A stretch of 64,000 nucleotides of DNA from Microbulbifer elongatus (GTDB taxonomy: Bacteria > Pseudomonadota > Gammaproteobacteria > Pseudomonadales > Cellvibrionaceae), in NCBI RefSeq assembly GCF_020524885.1, contig NZ_JAIVKJ010000004.1:186001-250000 (forward strand). Reading direction: 5' to 3'. The notes below the pieces were generated by a model. That model was given only the letters and a program-made list of their open reading frames with translations, had not been told where the DNA came from and ran no database searches. The position numbers and the translations under genes were made by a program. Of this stretch, positions 27,259 to 37,251 are shown piece by piece; position 1 is the stretch's first letter; every line of letters starts with the position of its first letter.

Positions 27259-28364
27259 TGTATCAGATCGACAAGGGCGCCAACCGTATCCTCCCCCTGC
27301 AGGAAAAAAGGTTCTCTGAGCTTGGTTTTCGCGAGCGCGAGCACCTGCAGGAGTGGCTGGCAGCCAATCCGGAGGTGCTGGGCGAGGAGCTAATGATTAT
27401 CCAAAAGGAGTTCGACGGCTTCGATGAGACCCGCGAGCGCCTGGATCTGCTGGCGCTAGATAAGCAGGGCCATCTAGTTATCATCGAGAACAAGCTGGAC
27501 GATTCCGGTCGCGACGTCGTGTGGCAGGCGCTCAAGTATGCTTCCTATTGCGCGGGTTTGACCAAGAGCCAGATCGTTGCCATCTATCAGCAGTACCTGG
27601 ACAAGTACGAAGGTGGTAGTAGCGCCCAGCAGCGCCTCAGCGAGTTCTTCGACGATGCCGAGTTCGACGAGCTGACCCTCAACCCCGGTTCCGACCAGCG
27701 CATCCTCTTTGTCGCCGCCAACTTTCGCCGCGAAGTCACCTCCACCGCGCTATGGCTGATGGAGCATCGCATTCGTATCCAGTGCATCAAGGCCGTGCCT
27801 TATGCCTTGGGGGATCAGCTGTTCCTCAACTTGGAGCAGATTATCCCGGTGAAGGAGGCGGAAGAGTACCAGATCAGTGTCAATGAAAAGGCCGATGCCG
27901 AGCGACAGGAACGGCGTGGAATCCCCAACCGCCAACGGGTACGCAAGCAGTTCTGGTCCCAGCTGTTTCCTCTTCTGGAGGAGTCGGGTATCGACCTGTT
28001 TGCCAATGTGGCGCCGAGTATTTACCCGGTACGCAAGGTGGATGTGCCCGGCGAAGGGGTGCGCATCGCCTTGCAGTTTACCCAGTCAGAAGTGCGGGTG
28101 AAGCTGATCTTCCACCGTAAGAAAGGGCTGCTGAACTACCAGCAGTTCGACCGCGATGCCTTTCTCGCTGCGATGCCGATGGAGCTACGGGAGGAGCCGA
28201 CTCCGGGCAAGGCACAGCGGTTGGTGGCGGGCTATCGTGTAGCTGCCTTTGATGAAGACAACTGGCCGGCCATCAATGAGTGGCTGGTGGAAACCTTGCA
28301 GCAGTTTGTGGACGCTGCCGGGCCGGAATTGCGAAAAATTGGGATTGAATTCACGTCGGGATAA
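27258..28364 (+). CDS. NucS/DUF91-like nuclease-fold protein with DUF4268 C terminus
   Basis: A 368-residue protein. The N-terminal half has ERLDLLALDKQGHLVIIENK, the PD-(D/E)xK arrangement D...ENK of DUF91/NucS-like nuclease domains, followed by QALKYASYCAGLT. The C-terminal half (NRQRVRKQFWSQLFPLLEES onward, ending before residue 368) matches the DUF4268 type that often follows such domains. It overlaps the hsdS stop by one base and so is translationally coupled. Its presence inside a restriction operon suggests an added nuclease or DNA-binding function, which is inference. Confidence 0.8.
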   Translation: MYQIDKGANRILPLQEKRFSELGFREREHLQEWLAANPEVLGEELMIIQKEFDGFDETRERLDLLALDKQGHLVIIENKLDDSGRDVVWQALKYASYCAGLTKSQIVAIYQQYLDKYEGGSSAQQRLSEFFDDAEFDELTLNPGSDQRILFVAANFRREVTSTALWLMEHRIRIQCIKAVPYALGDQLFLNLEQIIPVKEAEEYQISVNEKADAERQERRGIPNRQRVRKQFWSQLFPLLEESGIDLFANVAPSIYPVRKVDVPGEGVRIALQFTQSEVRVKLIFHRKKGLLNYQQFDRDAFLAAMPMELREEPTPGKAQRLVAGYRVAAFDEDNWPAINEWLVETLQQFVDAAGPELRKIGIEFTSG

Positions 28365-28418
28365 AGGCTCTACGACCTCGACAGGAAAAAAGACAATAAA
28401 AAATGGGGGAAATGGAGA

Positions 28419-30095
28419 ATGGAATCTGCTGTGCAAACGGGGTGGGTACAACCGCCCAAGCAGATCGGCGGGCTTGACCACCTGGGGGCACAAGCACCCT
28501 GCATAAAGATTTACAGTCAATTGTTGCCCGGGATCACTAATGTCACCGACAGAGCCCGGTACTACAGCTTTTACCCCTGGTTATTCACGGAGTTCGATCG
28601 CAACGGCTGGCGTGCTGAGTCGGAGTGGGCGCCCCGGCTGCGGCGAGCGGAATGTCTGCTTACCATGATTGCGCACTTCCATGGCCACACCGTCGACGAT
28701 GATGAAGAGCACGGCGATGCGATGGTGGGCAGTAACACGCTCGATAAGGCTGCCGCACAGGTTGCCGCCGGTGCTTCGGTCAGACTCTCAAATTTTGCCC
28801 ACCAGGATGCGGAGGCGGGTACTCGCTACTTCAAAAACCCGCACGGAGGGCTGGGGCAGTATTATTTCGGCGTGCTGGAGGAGTTGGGCCTGCTCCGGGG
28901 GGAGTCGGTCAAAAGCCTGCGAGTCATCAAAGAGACCGGGAAAGCCCTCGCGCGGGCGGTATCCAAACATGTACCCGGAGAGGAATTCATCCGCACGCTG
29001 GAAGGTGACCTCATTGATGCGGAACGGCTGCGGGCGCTGAGTGCCTTCTGCTTTTGCAATCTGAAGCGCGCCTCGGAAGAAGCAGAGCAACTGATCGGTG
29101 TGTTTGCCAATGGGCTGACGGCCTTGCACCCGGAGTATGCTCCGTCTCTGGAAGAGGAAGCCGCTACAACAGCCCGAGCGCGGAGCTTGTCGCTTCTTTG
29201 TAATTTGGCGGATCGGGCCGCTGAGGCCGGTGTCACGTTTGAGGCCCACACCTTCCGCGGCATGATCTATACCGGCTGTAACCCCGCTGGTGAAATACTG
29301 CAAGCGCCGGAAGCCATACAGGCATCTGCTGTTATCTGGCAGGTATACCAGCGCAATGAACTACTCGCGGTCGCTCTGCAGGGGCTTCTGCATGTACAGG
29401 TTAAAGCACTGGAGCTGAGCGGTGTGCGCCTGGATAACACTCGGGCTTTCTCTGACTGGTTTTGGCGGGAGTCCCTGGGCCACGAGCTACTGTCGAACTT
29501 TCAGGCACGCACGGCAGCAGAGGTTCTGGAAGAAATGCATAGCCACTTGCCCCACCTCGCCCACTGGCAGGAAGAGGACCACGAAATTGAGCTAATGCGT
29601 CGAGTGGGAGGTTTGGCGGGTAAAGAGGACGGGACACCCGATGACACGCTCGAAGTGCTCAGAGGGGCGATGACTATCCTGGCCGCTCTGATATTGCGGC
29701 CAGAGAACCAAAGTGGATATGGGGAATTCGCCTTCCCGCCTGGTTATCTGCAAGGTTATCCCGTCAATCTCAATACGTTGCCTGCCGTCTGGCGCAGTGA
29801 GTTGGCTGCACAATCACCGGAAGCGGGCTTTGCCCAGCTGTGCCGGCGCTTCTGCCTCGATGCACACCTCCGTGTGGCGATGCGTAAGCTGCGCCAGCAG
29901 GGTCAGAATACCTTTCGCTTCATTCCCGGAGAGATGGGGATTACGGTCCGGAAGGTGCCCGCTGCTCCCAATACCAGTCCCCGTTTCACGCAGGCGGTGA
30001 GAATACTCACAGACTTGGGCTTATTGCAGAAGGTTAACGGTCTGGTACGCACCACTGCCCGTGGTAGACAGTTCGAGGAGCAGGTTAATGGCTGA
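28419..30095 (+). CDS. Unrecognised 558-residue helical protein, partner of PLD-like gene
   Basis: A soluble, mostly helical protein. The N-terminal block GGLDHLGAQAPCIKIYSQLL and NVTDRARYYSFYPWLF looks strongly constrained. The last 60 residues (FTQAVRILTDLGLLQKVNGL and then VRTTARGRQF) look like a winged-helix. I do not recognise a catalytic motif. Its final eight bases, ATGGCTGA, also hold the start of the phospholipase-D-like gene, so the two are translated together. It begins 55 bases after the DUF4268 gene. Function unknown; by coupling it likely acts with the PLD-like protein. Confidence 0.75.
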   Translation: MESAVQTGWVQPPKQIGGLDHLGAQAPCIKIYSQLLPGITNVTDRARYYSFYPWLFTEFDRNGWRAESEWAPRLRRAECLLTMIAHFHGHTVDDDEEHGDAMVGSNTLDKAAAQVAAGASVRLSNFAHQDAEAGTRYFKNPHGGLGQYYFGVLEELGLLRGESVKSLRVIKETGKALARAVSKHVPGEEFIRTLEGDLIDAERLRALSAFCFCNLKRASEEAEQLIGVFANGLTALHPEYAPSLEEEAATTARARSLSLLCNLADRAAEAGVTFEAHTFRGMIYTGCNPAGEILQAPEAIQASAVIWQVYQRNELLAVALQGLLHVQVKALELSGVRLDNTRAFSDWFWRESLGHELLSNFQARTAAEVLEEMHSHLPHLAHWQEEDHEIELMRRVGGLAGKEDGTPDDTLEVLRGAMTILAALILRPENQSGYGEFAFPPGYLQGYPVNLNTLPAVWRSELAAQSPEAGFAQLCRRFCLDAHLRVAMRKLRQQGQNTFRFIPGEMGITVRKVPAAPNTSPRFTQAVRILTDLGLLQKVNGLVRTTARGRQFEEQVNG

Positions 30096-32535
30096 ATGCA
30101 TCTCACTTTTCGAAGAAATCAAGAAAGGTGGCTATAGCTCCTGCCTGCTCTCTAGCTTTAACGTGGATTTGAGTTTCTATGAAAACGTACTCCTGCCCAA
30201 GATGCGCAGCGCCGGTATCGACCATCAGGCGCTGTTTGTTGATCAGGGGATGCTCCATCAGGCGTTGGCAAACTATACGCCCCATGCTGCGGGTATAACC
30301 TACAGCCTCGCGCCGATGAACTGCGGTGGCGCTTTTCACCCGAAGCTGCTGTTATTGGTGGGTAAAGACAAAGGTCTCCTTGCTGTCGGTAGTCATAACG
30401 TCACGTTATCCGGCTTCGGCAGAAACCTGGAAATCACCAACGTAGTGCGCTTCAAAAGAGGTGAAAACGAGAGTGCGCTGCCCTTATTTAACACCGCCTT
30501 GCGCGCATTTTTAACCTGGTTGGAAGACTACGGTTCTGCCCTGCCAGGGGAGATTGCTGCATCGACTAATAAGGTGTCTAAGCTGGCCAGCTGGCTTAAG
30601 CCCGATTCGGCAGGAGGGACGCCAGACACACAACTGATTTGGTCCAGTGCAAGTACCCCGAGCCTCTGGAGTCAGGTTGCCAGTGACCTACCCAATGAGA
30701 GTTTGCGGATATACGGGGTCTCGGCGTTTTTCGATAAGAAACTAGGGTTTGTAGATGCGCTAGCCGCCTTGCAGCCCCTTTCCTTCCATCTGGGGATTCA
30801 ACAGCGATTCGTCAAAGCACCAGCAGAGCTGTTAAATACTGACTCGGCGCAGGTAGTTGAAGCTAGCCCCGCGCTCCTTTCAGATGATGAGCAGAACCGG
30901 TACTCCCATGCCAAGCTGCTGTATTTGCGTGGTAGCGAGCGTAGCTGCCTGATCACTGGAAGCGCCAACCTTTCGGCGCCAGCCTGGCTGAGATCAGGGG
31001 TGAATAGCAATGCCGAGGCCGTTCTGGTTAGGCGGGATCAGGATGTTGACGATGTCGCACAGTCTCTCGGTTTGCCCCAGCTAGCAGATGCGCCAACAGT
31101 AGATTCTCTGGATTATCCGGTGGAGCAGGAGAGCGAAAGCCAGGATGCCAGCGCGGTTATATGTGTGCTGCCTGTTAAGGGAGGAGAGGATATCTCTATC
31201 CCCCGGGCCCCTGAGTGGGGCGACCGCTTGAGTCTCGGCTTCTTTGACAACAACGAAATTTGGCAGCCGCTTGATTTCAAGCTGAGTGCCGACGCCATCC
31301 TAGTGCCGGCAGAACGGGTTCTTGGACAGTCTCTGGTGCAAGTCAGAGTTGAGGAAGAATTAGTCGCGACGATTTTGCTCCATCATGTACGGGAAATTGA
31401 ACGCCTGAGTCATACAGGGCTTGAGCGAAAGGTGCGGCAAGCGCTGGGCTCGATCGATACCGATGCTATTGATCTGGCGCTGATTTTCGATTGCATTAGT
31501 AAGCTTGAGGAAAAGGAAAGCCGAGGGGGTAACCCTGTGGCAACACTGGCCCGGAGAGTGCGGGTTGAGGCAGCGGGCAGCGTCGAGGCTCCCGGATCTC
31601 TGTTGACCGATCTGGGTGGTTCCGGTGGCTGTACGGGGCAGATCAGGAGTCGACTGAACGTTGCCGGTGATGTCGATCTCATTTTGGATGCACTTATTAG
31701 AACCTGTGACGAGGTGAGCGTTTTTGCCGAGCGCAGTTCGATCGAAGATAAGTTCGGGCGCTCCGAAGAAGAAGCCGTGGATGCCGATGACGCTATGGTT
31801 CCGGTCGATTTACTGGGAAGTGAAGAGACCAGGCTGAACTGCGTAAAGCGGTTTGACCGCGCTATCGTCAAGCTGAAAAAAGGATTGGATGGGGAAACAA
31901 AGCGTGGCCTCCCCTCTGCGCTCGGTTTGGCCATGTTTATGCAACGGGTGATTCAGGCCAAGGGAGAGGACTGGATATCGCCTACTGCATGTCGGGACTT
32001 GCTCACTGAACTGTGTAAAAACTTCCTGCGCGACAACGATGAATTCTTTAGTGCAGCTCGGGAGGATTCGGTCTTCAGCACACAGGAGTGGTCCCGATTC
32101 ATGGGTGTTATGACCTGGTTGGCCTATGCCAGCGGGATCAGGCTGCGTGCCAGGTTGCCGCTTTCCGCCCAGCTTGAGGAAAAGGCTGTCGTTCGCTGGG
32201 AGAACGCCTGCTGGTTGTACATTGCACAAAGAATCCGTGAAGACCAGATGGCCAGAGAAACGGCATCATCCATTGTGTATGCCAGCGGTGATGAGGGTTC
32301 CAAGCAATGGTTCGAGGCGCTCCTGAACTTTGATGTCAAAAGCTTGCTGGGTTCACTGACCGGCTTCGATTTGGCGAGTTCGCCCAGCGGCGCGTTCCCC
32401 GGGTATCGACTGGTGACTGAAGGGGAAGAAGTACTTCACTTGGCCAAAGTCACCGGGCCAGGCGAAATTTCCCAATTCAGAGCTGACAGGCTTTGCCTTG
32501 CCTCTGATGTAGAGGAGCAAGCGGAACCAGCATGA
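30088..32535 (+). CDS. Phospholipase-D-like nuclease-family protein
   Basis: An 815-residue protein with two HKD half-motifs: FHPKLLLLVG ... GSHN near residue 83 and HAKLLYLRG ... GSANLSAPAW near residue 273. In the PLD superfamily the two histidines form one active site; many bacterial members are nucleases rather than lipases. About 450 residues follow with no recognised domain. The start ATG at 30088 overlaps the preceding stop by eight bases, and its TGA overlaps the hsdR ATG (ATGA). No signal peptide is present, so it is cytosolic. A DNA-cutting effector tied to the restriction complex is a reasonable but unproven reading. Confidence 0.82.
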   Translation: MAECISLFEEIKKGGYSSCLLSSFNVDLSFYENVLLPKMRSAGIDHQALFVDQGMLHQALANYTPHAAGITYSLAPMNCGGAFHPKLLLLVGKDKGLLAVGSHNVTLSGFGRNLEITNVVRFKRGENESALPLFNTALRAFLTWLEDYGSALPGEIAASTNKVSKLASWLKPDSAGGTPDTQLIWSSASTPSLWSQVASDLPNESLRIYGVSAFFDKKLGFVDALAALQPLSFHLGIQQRFVKAPAELLNTDSAQVVEASPALLSDDEQNRYSHAKLLYLRGSERSCLITGSANLSAPAWLRSGVNSNAEAVLVRRDQDVDDVAQSLGLPQLADAPTVDSLDYPVEQESESQDASAVICVLPVKGGEDISIPRAPEWGDRLSLGFFDNNEIWQPLDFKLSADAILVPAERVLGQSLVQVRVEEELVATILLHHVREIERLSHTGLERKVRQALGSIDTDAIDLALIFDCISKLEEKESRGGNPVATLARRVRVEAAGSVEAPGSLLTDLGGSGGCTGQIRSRLNVAGDVDLILDALIRTCDEVSVFAERSSIEDKFGRSEEEAVDADDAMVPVDLLGSEETRLNCVKRFDRAIVKLKKGLDGETKRGLPSALGLAMFMQRVIQAKGEDWISPTACRDLLTELCKNFLRDNDEFFSAAREDSVFSTQEWSRFMGVMTWLAYASGIRLRARLPLSAQLEEKAVVRWENACWLYIAQRIREDQMARETASSIVYASGDEGSKQWFEALLNFDVKSLLGSLTGFDLASSPSGAFPGYRLVTEGEEVLHLAKVTGPGEISQFRADRLCLASDVEEQAEPA

Positions 32536-35500
32536 TTACCGAAGACCAACTCGAAGACCTCTGCCAGACCTGGTTTGAAGACACCGGTTACCAGGTGATC
32601 CAGGGGGAGACGATTGCGCCTGAAGCCCCCGGTGCCGAGCGCGATGACTGGCAGCAGGTGATCCTGCGCCCACGTCTAAAAGCTGCCATCGAGCGGCTCA
32701 ACCGTTACCTGCCGGAGGTGGCGTGTGAGGAGGCCTTCCACGTGGTTACCAATCAGGAGGCGCCGGTACTGGCACAGGCCAACCGCGGCTTTCACCGGTT
32801 ACTGGTGGATGGCGTCAACGTCGATGTAGCGGGCAAAGAGATCACCGAGGGTGTGTTTGTGCGCTTGATCGACTTCGAGCACCCACAGAACAACGATTGG
32901 CTGGTGGTACGCCAGTTCACCGTCGTCGGTCACCGCAAACGCCGCCCGGACATGGTGGTGTTCCTCAACGGCCTGCCGTTGGCGGTGATCGAGCTGAAGA
33001 ACCCCGCCGACGAGAAGACCGATATCTGGTCTGCCTACAACCAGATCGATACCTACAAGGAGCAGATCCCGGATCTGTTCATGCCGAATACGGCGTTGGT
33101 GATTTCGGATGGTCAGCAGGCGCGGCTGGGGTCCCTCACGGCCAATCAGGAGCGTTATTTACCCTGGCGCAGCATCACAGGGGAGCGGGATGAAGATATC
33201 GGTAAGCTCGAGCTGGAGGTACTGGTGCGAGGGCTCTTTGCCCCGGAGCGCTGGCTCGATTACCTGCGTCACTTCATCATCTTTGAAGAGGACCGCGGCA
33301 AGGTGATCAAAAAAATCGCCGGTTACCACCAGTTCTTTGCCGTGCGTGCGGCGACCGAGACCGCCATTGAAGCCCATCAGGAGGGGAGTAACCGTGGGGG
33401 TGTGGTATGGCATACCCAGGGTTCCGGTAAGAGCATTTCCATGTGTTGTTTTGCTGCCAAGTTGGCGGGCAGTGCAGAGCTGGGTAATCCGACCCTGGTC
33501 ATCGTCACTGACCGCAATGATCTGGATGGGCAGTTGTTCCAGACTTTCAGTGCGGCACGACAGCTGTTGCGGCAGACACCGGTGCAGGCGGACAGTCGTG
33601 ATGAGCTGCGGCGGCTGCTGTCGGCACAGGCTTCCGGGGGCATTATCTTTACCACGATCCAGAAATTTGCCCTCCTCGACGGGGAGAACCATCATCCTCA
33701 GTTGAGTGAGCGTAACAATGTGCTGGTGATCAGCGATGAGGCGCACCGCAGCCAGTACGGCCTAAAGGCCCGGCTCACCGAGTCCGGTAAGTACCAGTAC
33801 GGGTATGCCAAGCACCTACGCGATGCCCTTCCCCACGCCACCTTCGTCGGATTCACTGGCACTCCCATTGAGTTGGAGGATAAAGATACCCGGGCAGTAT
33901 TTGGCGACTACATCCATGTTTATGACGTAGAGCAGGCTGTGAAGGACGGGGCTACAGTGCCCATCCACTACGAATCACGCCTGGCCAAGATCGAACTGAA
34001 GGAAGACCAGTTGCCGTTGATCGACGCCGAGGTAGATGAATTGACCGAGGCAGACGAAGAAGAGGCTGGAGAGCGCTTCAAGGGACGCTGGGCTGCGTTG
34101 GCGGCGGTGGTAGGGGCCGAGCCCCGCATCAAGCAGGTGGCCGGCGATATTGTCCAGCACTTCGCCACACGGCAGTCAGCGATTCCCGGCAAGGGCATGA
34201 TCGTCTGCATGAGCCGTGCCATCTGCGTGGATATGTACAACGCGATTACCGCTATGCACCCGGAGTGGCATGACACCGATCCCGAGAAAGGTGCCATCAA
34301 GGTGGTGATGACCGGCTCTGCTGCGGACCCAGCCCACTACCGCCCACATATCCACCCTAAGGAAACACTGAAACGTTTTGAGCAGCGGGTTAAGGACCCG
34401 GCAGACCCGTTGCAGTTGGTGATCGTTCGCGACATGTGGCTGACCGGCTTCGACGCCCCCTGTCTGCATACCCTGTACATCGATAAGCCCATGAAGGGCC
34501 ACAATCTGATGCAGGCTATCGCGCGGGTGAACCGGGTGTTTGGTGACAAGCCCGGTGGACTGGTGGTGGACTACATCGGTATTGCTACCGAATTGAAGGA
34601 GGCACTGAAGACATATACCGCGAGCCATGGCCGCGGCAAACCCACCGTCGATGCTCACGAGGCGCTAGCGGTGTTGTTGGAGAAGTTAGAGGTGGTGCGA
34701 GCGTTGCTCCACGGTTGCGACTATTCCGACTTTGCTGCAAAGCCGTTGGAACTGATGGCACCGGTGATGGACTTCGTGCTCGGCCAGGAAGATGGAAAGG
34801 CGCGCTACTGCGATACGGTGCTGGCTATCAGCAAAGCGTACGCCCTGTGTGGGACTCTGGACGACGCAGCAGCGCTGAAGGAAGAGATTGCTTTCCTGCA
34901 GGCGATAAGGGCAGCGCTGATCAAGCGGGAGCAATCGGATAAAAAGCTGACCGACGCTGAAAAGCAGGCACGGATGCGCCAGGTCTTGAGCAGCGCGATT
35001 GTCTCCGATCGGGTGGTGGATATCTTTGAGGCAGTGGGGCTCGATAAGCCGAATATCTCTATTCTCTCTGAGGAATTCATGCAGGAAGTTGCGGGGATGA
35101 AACACCGTAACCTGGCGGTGGAAATCCTGGAGCGTTTGCTGGCGGACGAGATCAAGACCCGTAGTGCCAAGAATGTGGTGCAGGCCAAGAAGTACTCCGA
35201 CCGCCTCAAAGACACGCTGGTGAAATATCAGAATCGCTCGATCCAGACCGCACAGGTGATCGAGGAGCTGATCGCCATGGCCAAAGAATTCAAAGCGGCA
35301 GCCAACCGCGGTGAGCAACTGCGCCTGAGTGAAGACGAGCTTGCCTTCTACGAGGCATTGGAGATGAACGAAGCCTCGGTGCGGAAACTCGGGGAGGAAG
35401 TGTTGCGTACCATTGCCGTGGAGTTAACGCTGCGGCTCCGGAATAGCACCACCGTTGACTGGCAGGTGCGGGAATCTGTGCGAGCGAAGTTGCGCCTGTT

Positions 35501-35609
35501 AGTAAAACGGATACTCAAGAAATATAAGTACCCTCCGGACCAGCAGGACGAAGCTGTGGATCTGGTGCTGAAGCAGGCAGAAGTATTGTCAGAGGGATGG
35601 GCAGGGTAG
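32532..35609 (+). CDS. hsdR: Type I restriction endonuclease subunit
   Basis: A 1025-residue ATP-driven translocase and nuclease. The N-terminal nuclease site is RPDMVVFLNGLPLAVIELKN near 140-156 (PD...ExK). The helicase motor follows: HTQGSGKSISM (Walker A, about 297), DEAH (about 403), GFTGTPIE, and RDMWLTGFDAPCLHTLYIDK with QAIARVNR at the end of lobe two. A C-terminal helical part would contact HsdM. It is the last gene of the coupled run and overlaps the PLD-like gene by four bases. Confidence 0.96.
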   Translation: MITEDQLEDLCQTWFEDTGYQVIQGETIAPEAPGAERDDWQQVILRPRLKAAIERLNRYLPEVACEEAFHVVTNQEAPVLAQANRGFHRLLVDGVNVDVAGKEITEGVFVRLIDFEHPQNNDWLVVRQFTVVGHRKRRPDMVVFLNGLPLAVIELKNPADEKTDIWSAYNQIDTYKEQIPDLFMPNTALVISDGQQARLGSLTANQERYLPWRSITGERDEDIGKLELEVLVRGLFAPERWLDYLRHFIIFEEDRGKVIKKIAGYHQFFAVRAATETAIEAHQEGSNRGGVVWHTQGSGKSISMCCFAAKLAGSAELGNPTLVIVTDRNDLDGQLFQTFSAARQLLRQTPVQADSRDELRRLLSAQASGGIIFTTIQKFALLDGENHHPQLSERNNVLVISDEAHRSQYGLKARLTESGKYQYGYAKHLRDALPHATFVGFTGTPIELEDKDTRAVFGDYIHVYDVEQAVKDGATVPIHYESRLAKIELKEDQLPLIDAEVDELTEADEEEAGERFKGRWAALAAVVGAEPRIKQVAGDIVQHFATRQSAIPGKGMIVCMSRAICVDMYNAITAMHPEWHDTDPEKGAIKVVMTGSAADPAHYRPHIHPKETLKRFEQRVKDPADPLQLVIVRDMWLTGFDAPCLHTLYIDKPMKGHNLMQAIARVNRVFGDKPGGLVVDYIGIATELKEALKTYTASHGRGKPTVDAHEALAVLLEKLEVVRALLHGCDYSDFAAKPLELMAPVMDFVLGQEDGKARYCDTVLAISKAYALCGTLDDAAALKEEIAFLQAIRAALIKREQSDKKLTDAEKQARMRQVLSSAIVSDRVVDIFEAVGLDKPNISILSEEFMQEVAGMKHRNLAVEILERLLADEIKTRSAKNVVQAKKYSDRLKDTLVKYQNRSIQTAQVIEELIAMAKEFKAAANRGEQLRLSEDELAFYEALEMNEASVRKLGEEVLRTIAVELTLRLRNSTTVDWQVRESVRAKLRLLVKRILKKYKYPPDQQDEAVDLVLKQAEVLSEGWAG

Positions 35610-35688
35610 CGGAGGCGAGCAGGTCTAAAGGCGAAGGGATACTGCTCGTAAGAATTTATAAATAAAGCGCCATTGCGAGGGACGTGTG

Positions 35689-37134
35689 ATGAATTACAGT
35701 GATTGGAAGCGGCGGTATTCGCGTGCGACTACGGATGAGCTTATGTACCTCTATGCCCGTGGTGGGCTTCCCACGGAAGCTACACGCGCACTGGAGGAGA
35801 TTCTGCGCAACCGGACAGATTTTTCTGAAGAAGAGCTCAAGTGGTTTGAACGTGATATTCGGGCCCATAGTAAGAAAGGAAAATCTTCCACGTCCTTCCA
35901 AGCGATACTTTTCAGAAGTGGTCAAAAAGAAAGAGGGATCAAGGGCTCATTTAATAAGCTTTATAGCATATTTTTAGGGCTGGCTATCGCGGCGTTATTA
36001 ATTCCTTTGGGGCGCTTGGTATTCTTTATATGGGAGGATCCTCTTATAGTGAAGTGTGCGCTCGCAAGTTCTCTATTAGGAAGTGGTAATCAAGAAAAAA
36101 GAAGGCAATGGTGTTCTCCAATAGATAAGGCTCCCGAGGAAGATGTGTCCTCAGGAAAGGGAAGTTATGAGGTTCGCAGTGGCAATCGTGAGGCAATACC
36201 CATCAGTGAGGATGTAGTTTATGAGGCGAAAATAATCGGAAAGTGGTTCTGTGAATATTATTCCGACGAGGATGGGGCTCGCGTTCGTGCTACTGAAAGT
36301 GCTGAGTATTTCGCAGGTGGTCGCGCAGATTCAACTGGAAATGTGATGTATCAATCAGAATCACCTATTCCATTTGATCTCAAATTCAAGCAAAGCCTCC
36401 GATGGTCTGTAAAAGGCGGTCGGTTAACACAGGTCAAAGACGCTTTCGAAATGTATCCTGCTAGTAGTTGGAGCCAGAAAGATATATACATGGATATTGA
36501 CTCCCTTGATCCAGATGATTTAGCCGAAACTTACGACATATTAGAGTTATCTGAAGAAACGCTTGTTCTAAGGGCGGAATCTGATGGAGCAGAGCATGGG
36601 TGTTCGAAGGCTGTTGCTGGGGGTGGCCGTGAGAGGAAAATTCAAGGGGTTCCTGCGCCACTTTCACTAGGTGGTTTTTCGTCAGGATCGCCTGTCGACA
36701 TCGGATCATCAGGGCGTGCTCGCGTAACCAGGCTGCCTTACTCAAGCCCCGGTATTAAAATAACCTTAGCGATATACGATATAGGATATCAGTACCTTCC
36801 TGATGGATCCGGATCTGAACAAGCTTTAATCGAGTTGAAGAGCCTCATATCTGAAGCCAATGATAACCTTAGGGCAGGGGATGGTGATAATGGTAAAGTT
36901 TCAGAAATTGTGCCTATGGGATCGGTTTCGGGTAGTAATAATTTTTTGGGTAGGAGATTAGATTTTTCTTCTGATGATGGAGAGATAAGTCACCACCTCT
37001 TCCTAACAGTCTTTAATAACAAGTTTCTGAAAGTGGTGGCCACCTCATCCTCTGGAGCTGCCTCAACGGATAGAATTCACGCATTCGTGATGGCTTACAC
37101 GGGAATACTTTGGCCGAGCCCTGATGTCATTTAG
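35689..37134 (+). CDS. Unrecognised membrane-anchored 481-residue protein
   Basis: The N-terminal ~85 residues are helical and charged (DELMYLYARGGLPTEATRAL is repeat-like). One hydrophobic segment follows near 88-112 (IFLGLAIAALLIPLGRLVFF). The long remainder is Ser/Gly/Asp-rich and probably outside the membrane. GAGGG lies upstream of both the GTG at 35686 and the ATG at 35689. The gene is clearly more AT-rich than hsdR. It follows hsdR by 79 bases on the same strand and may be a further cargo gene. I do not recognise a family. Confidence 0.65.
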   Translation: MNYSDWKRRYSRATTDELMYLYARGGLPTEATRALEEILRNRTDFSEEELKWFERDIRAHSKKGKSSTSFQAILFRSGQKERGIKGSFNKLYSIFLGLAIAALLIPLGRLVFFIWEDPLIVKCALASSLLGSGNQEKRRQWCSPIDKAPEEDVSSGKGSYEVRSGNREAIPISEDVVYEAKIIGKWFCEYYSDEDGARVRATESAEYFAGGRADSTGNVMYQSESPIPFDLKFKQSLRWSVKGGRLTQVKDAFEMYPASSWSQKDIYMDIDSLDPDDLAETYDILELSEETLVLRAESDGAEHGCSKAVAGGGRERKIQGVPAPLSLGGFSSGSPVDIGSSGRARVTRLPYSSPGIKITLAIYDIGYQYLPDGSGSEQALIELKSLISEANDNLRAGDGDNGKVSEIVPMGSVSGSNNFLGRRLDFSSDDGEISHHLFLTVFNNKFLKVVATSSSGAASTDRIHAFVMAYTGILWPSPDVI

Positions 37135-37251
37135 ATCAGCGATTTTTCTATGCTATGTGCCTCTGACATCATTCCACATCTAATAGTTAGTGGGTAAGCT
37201 TGATAGTAATTATCAGGTTTTACCCCTACCAAGGCTGAACTCAGCGTGGAG

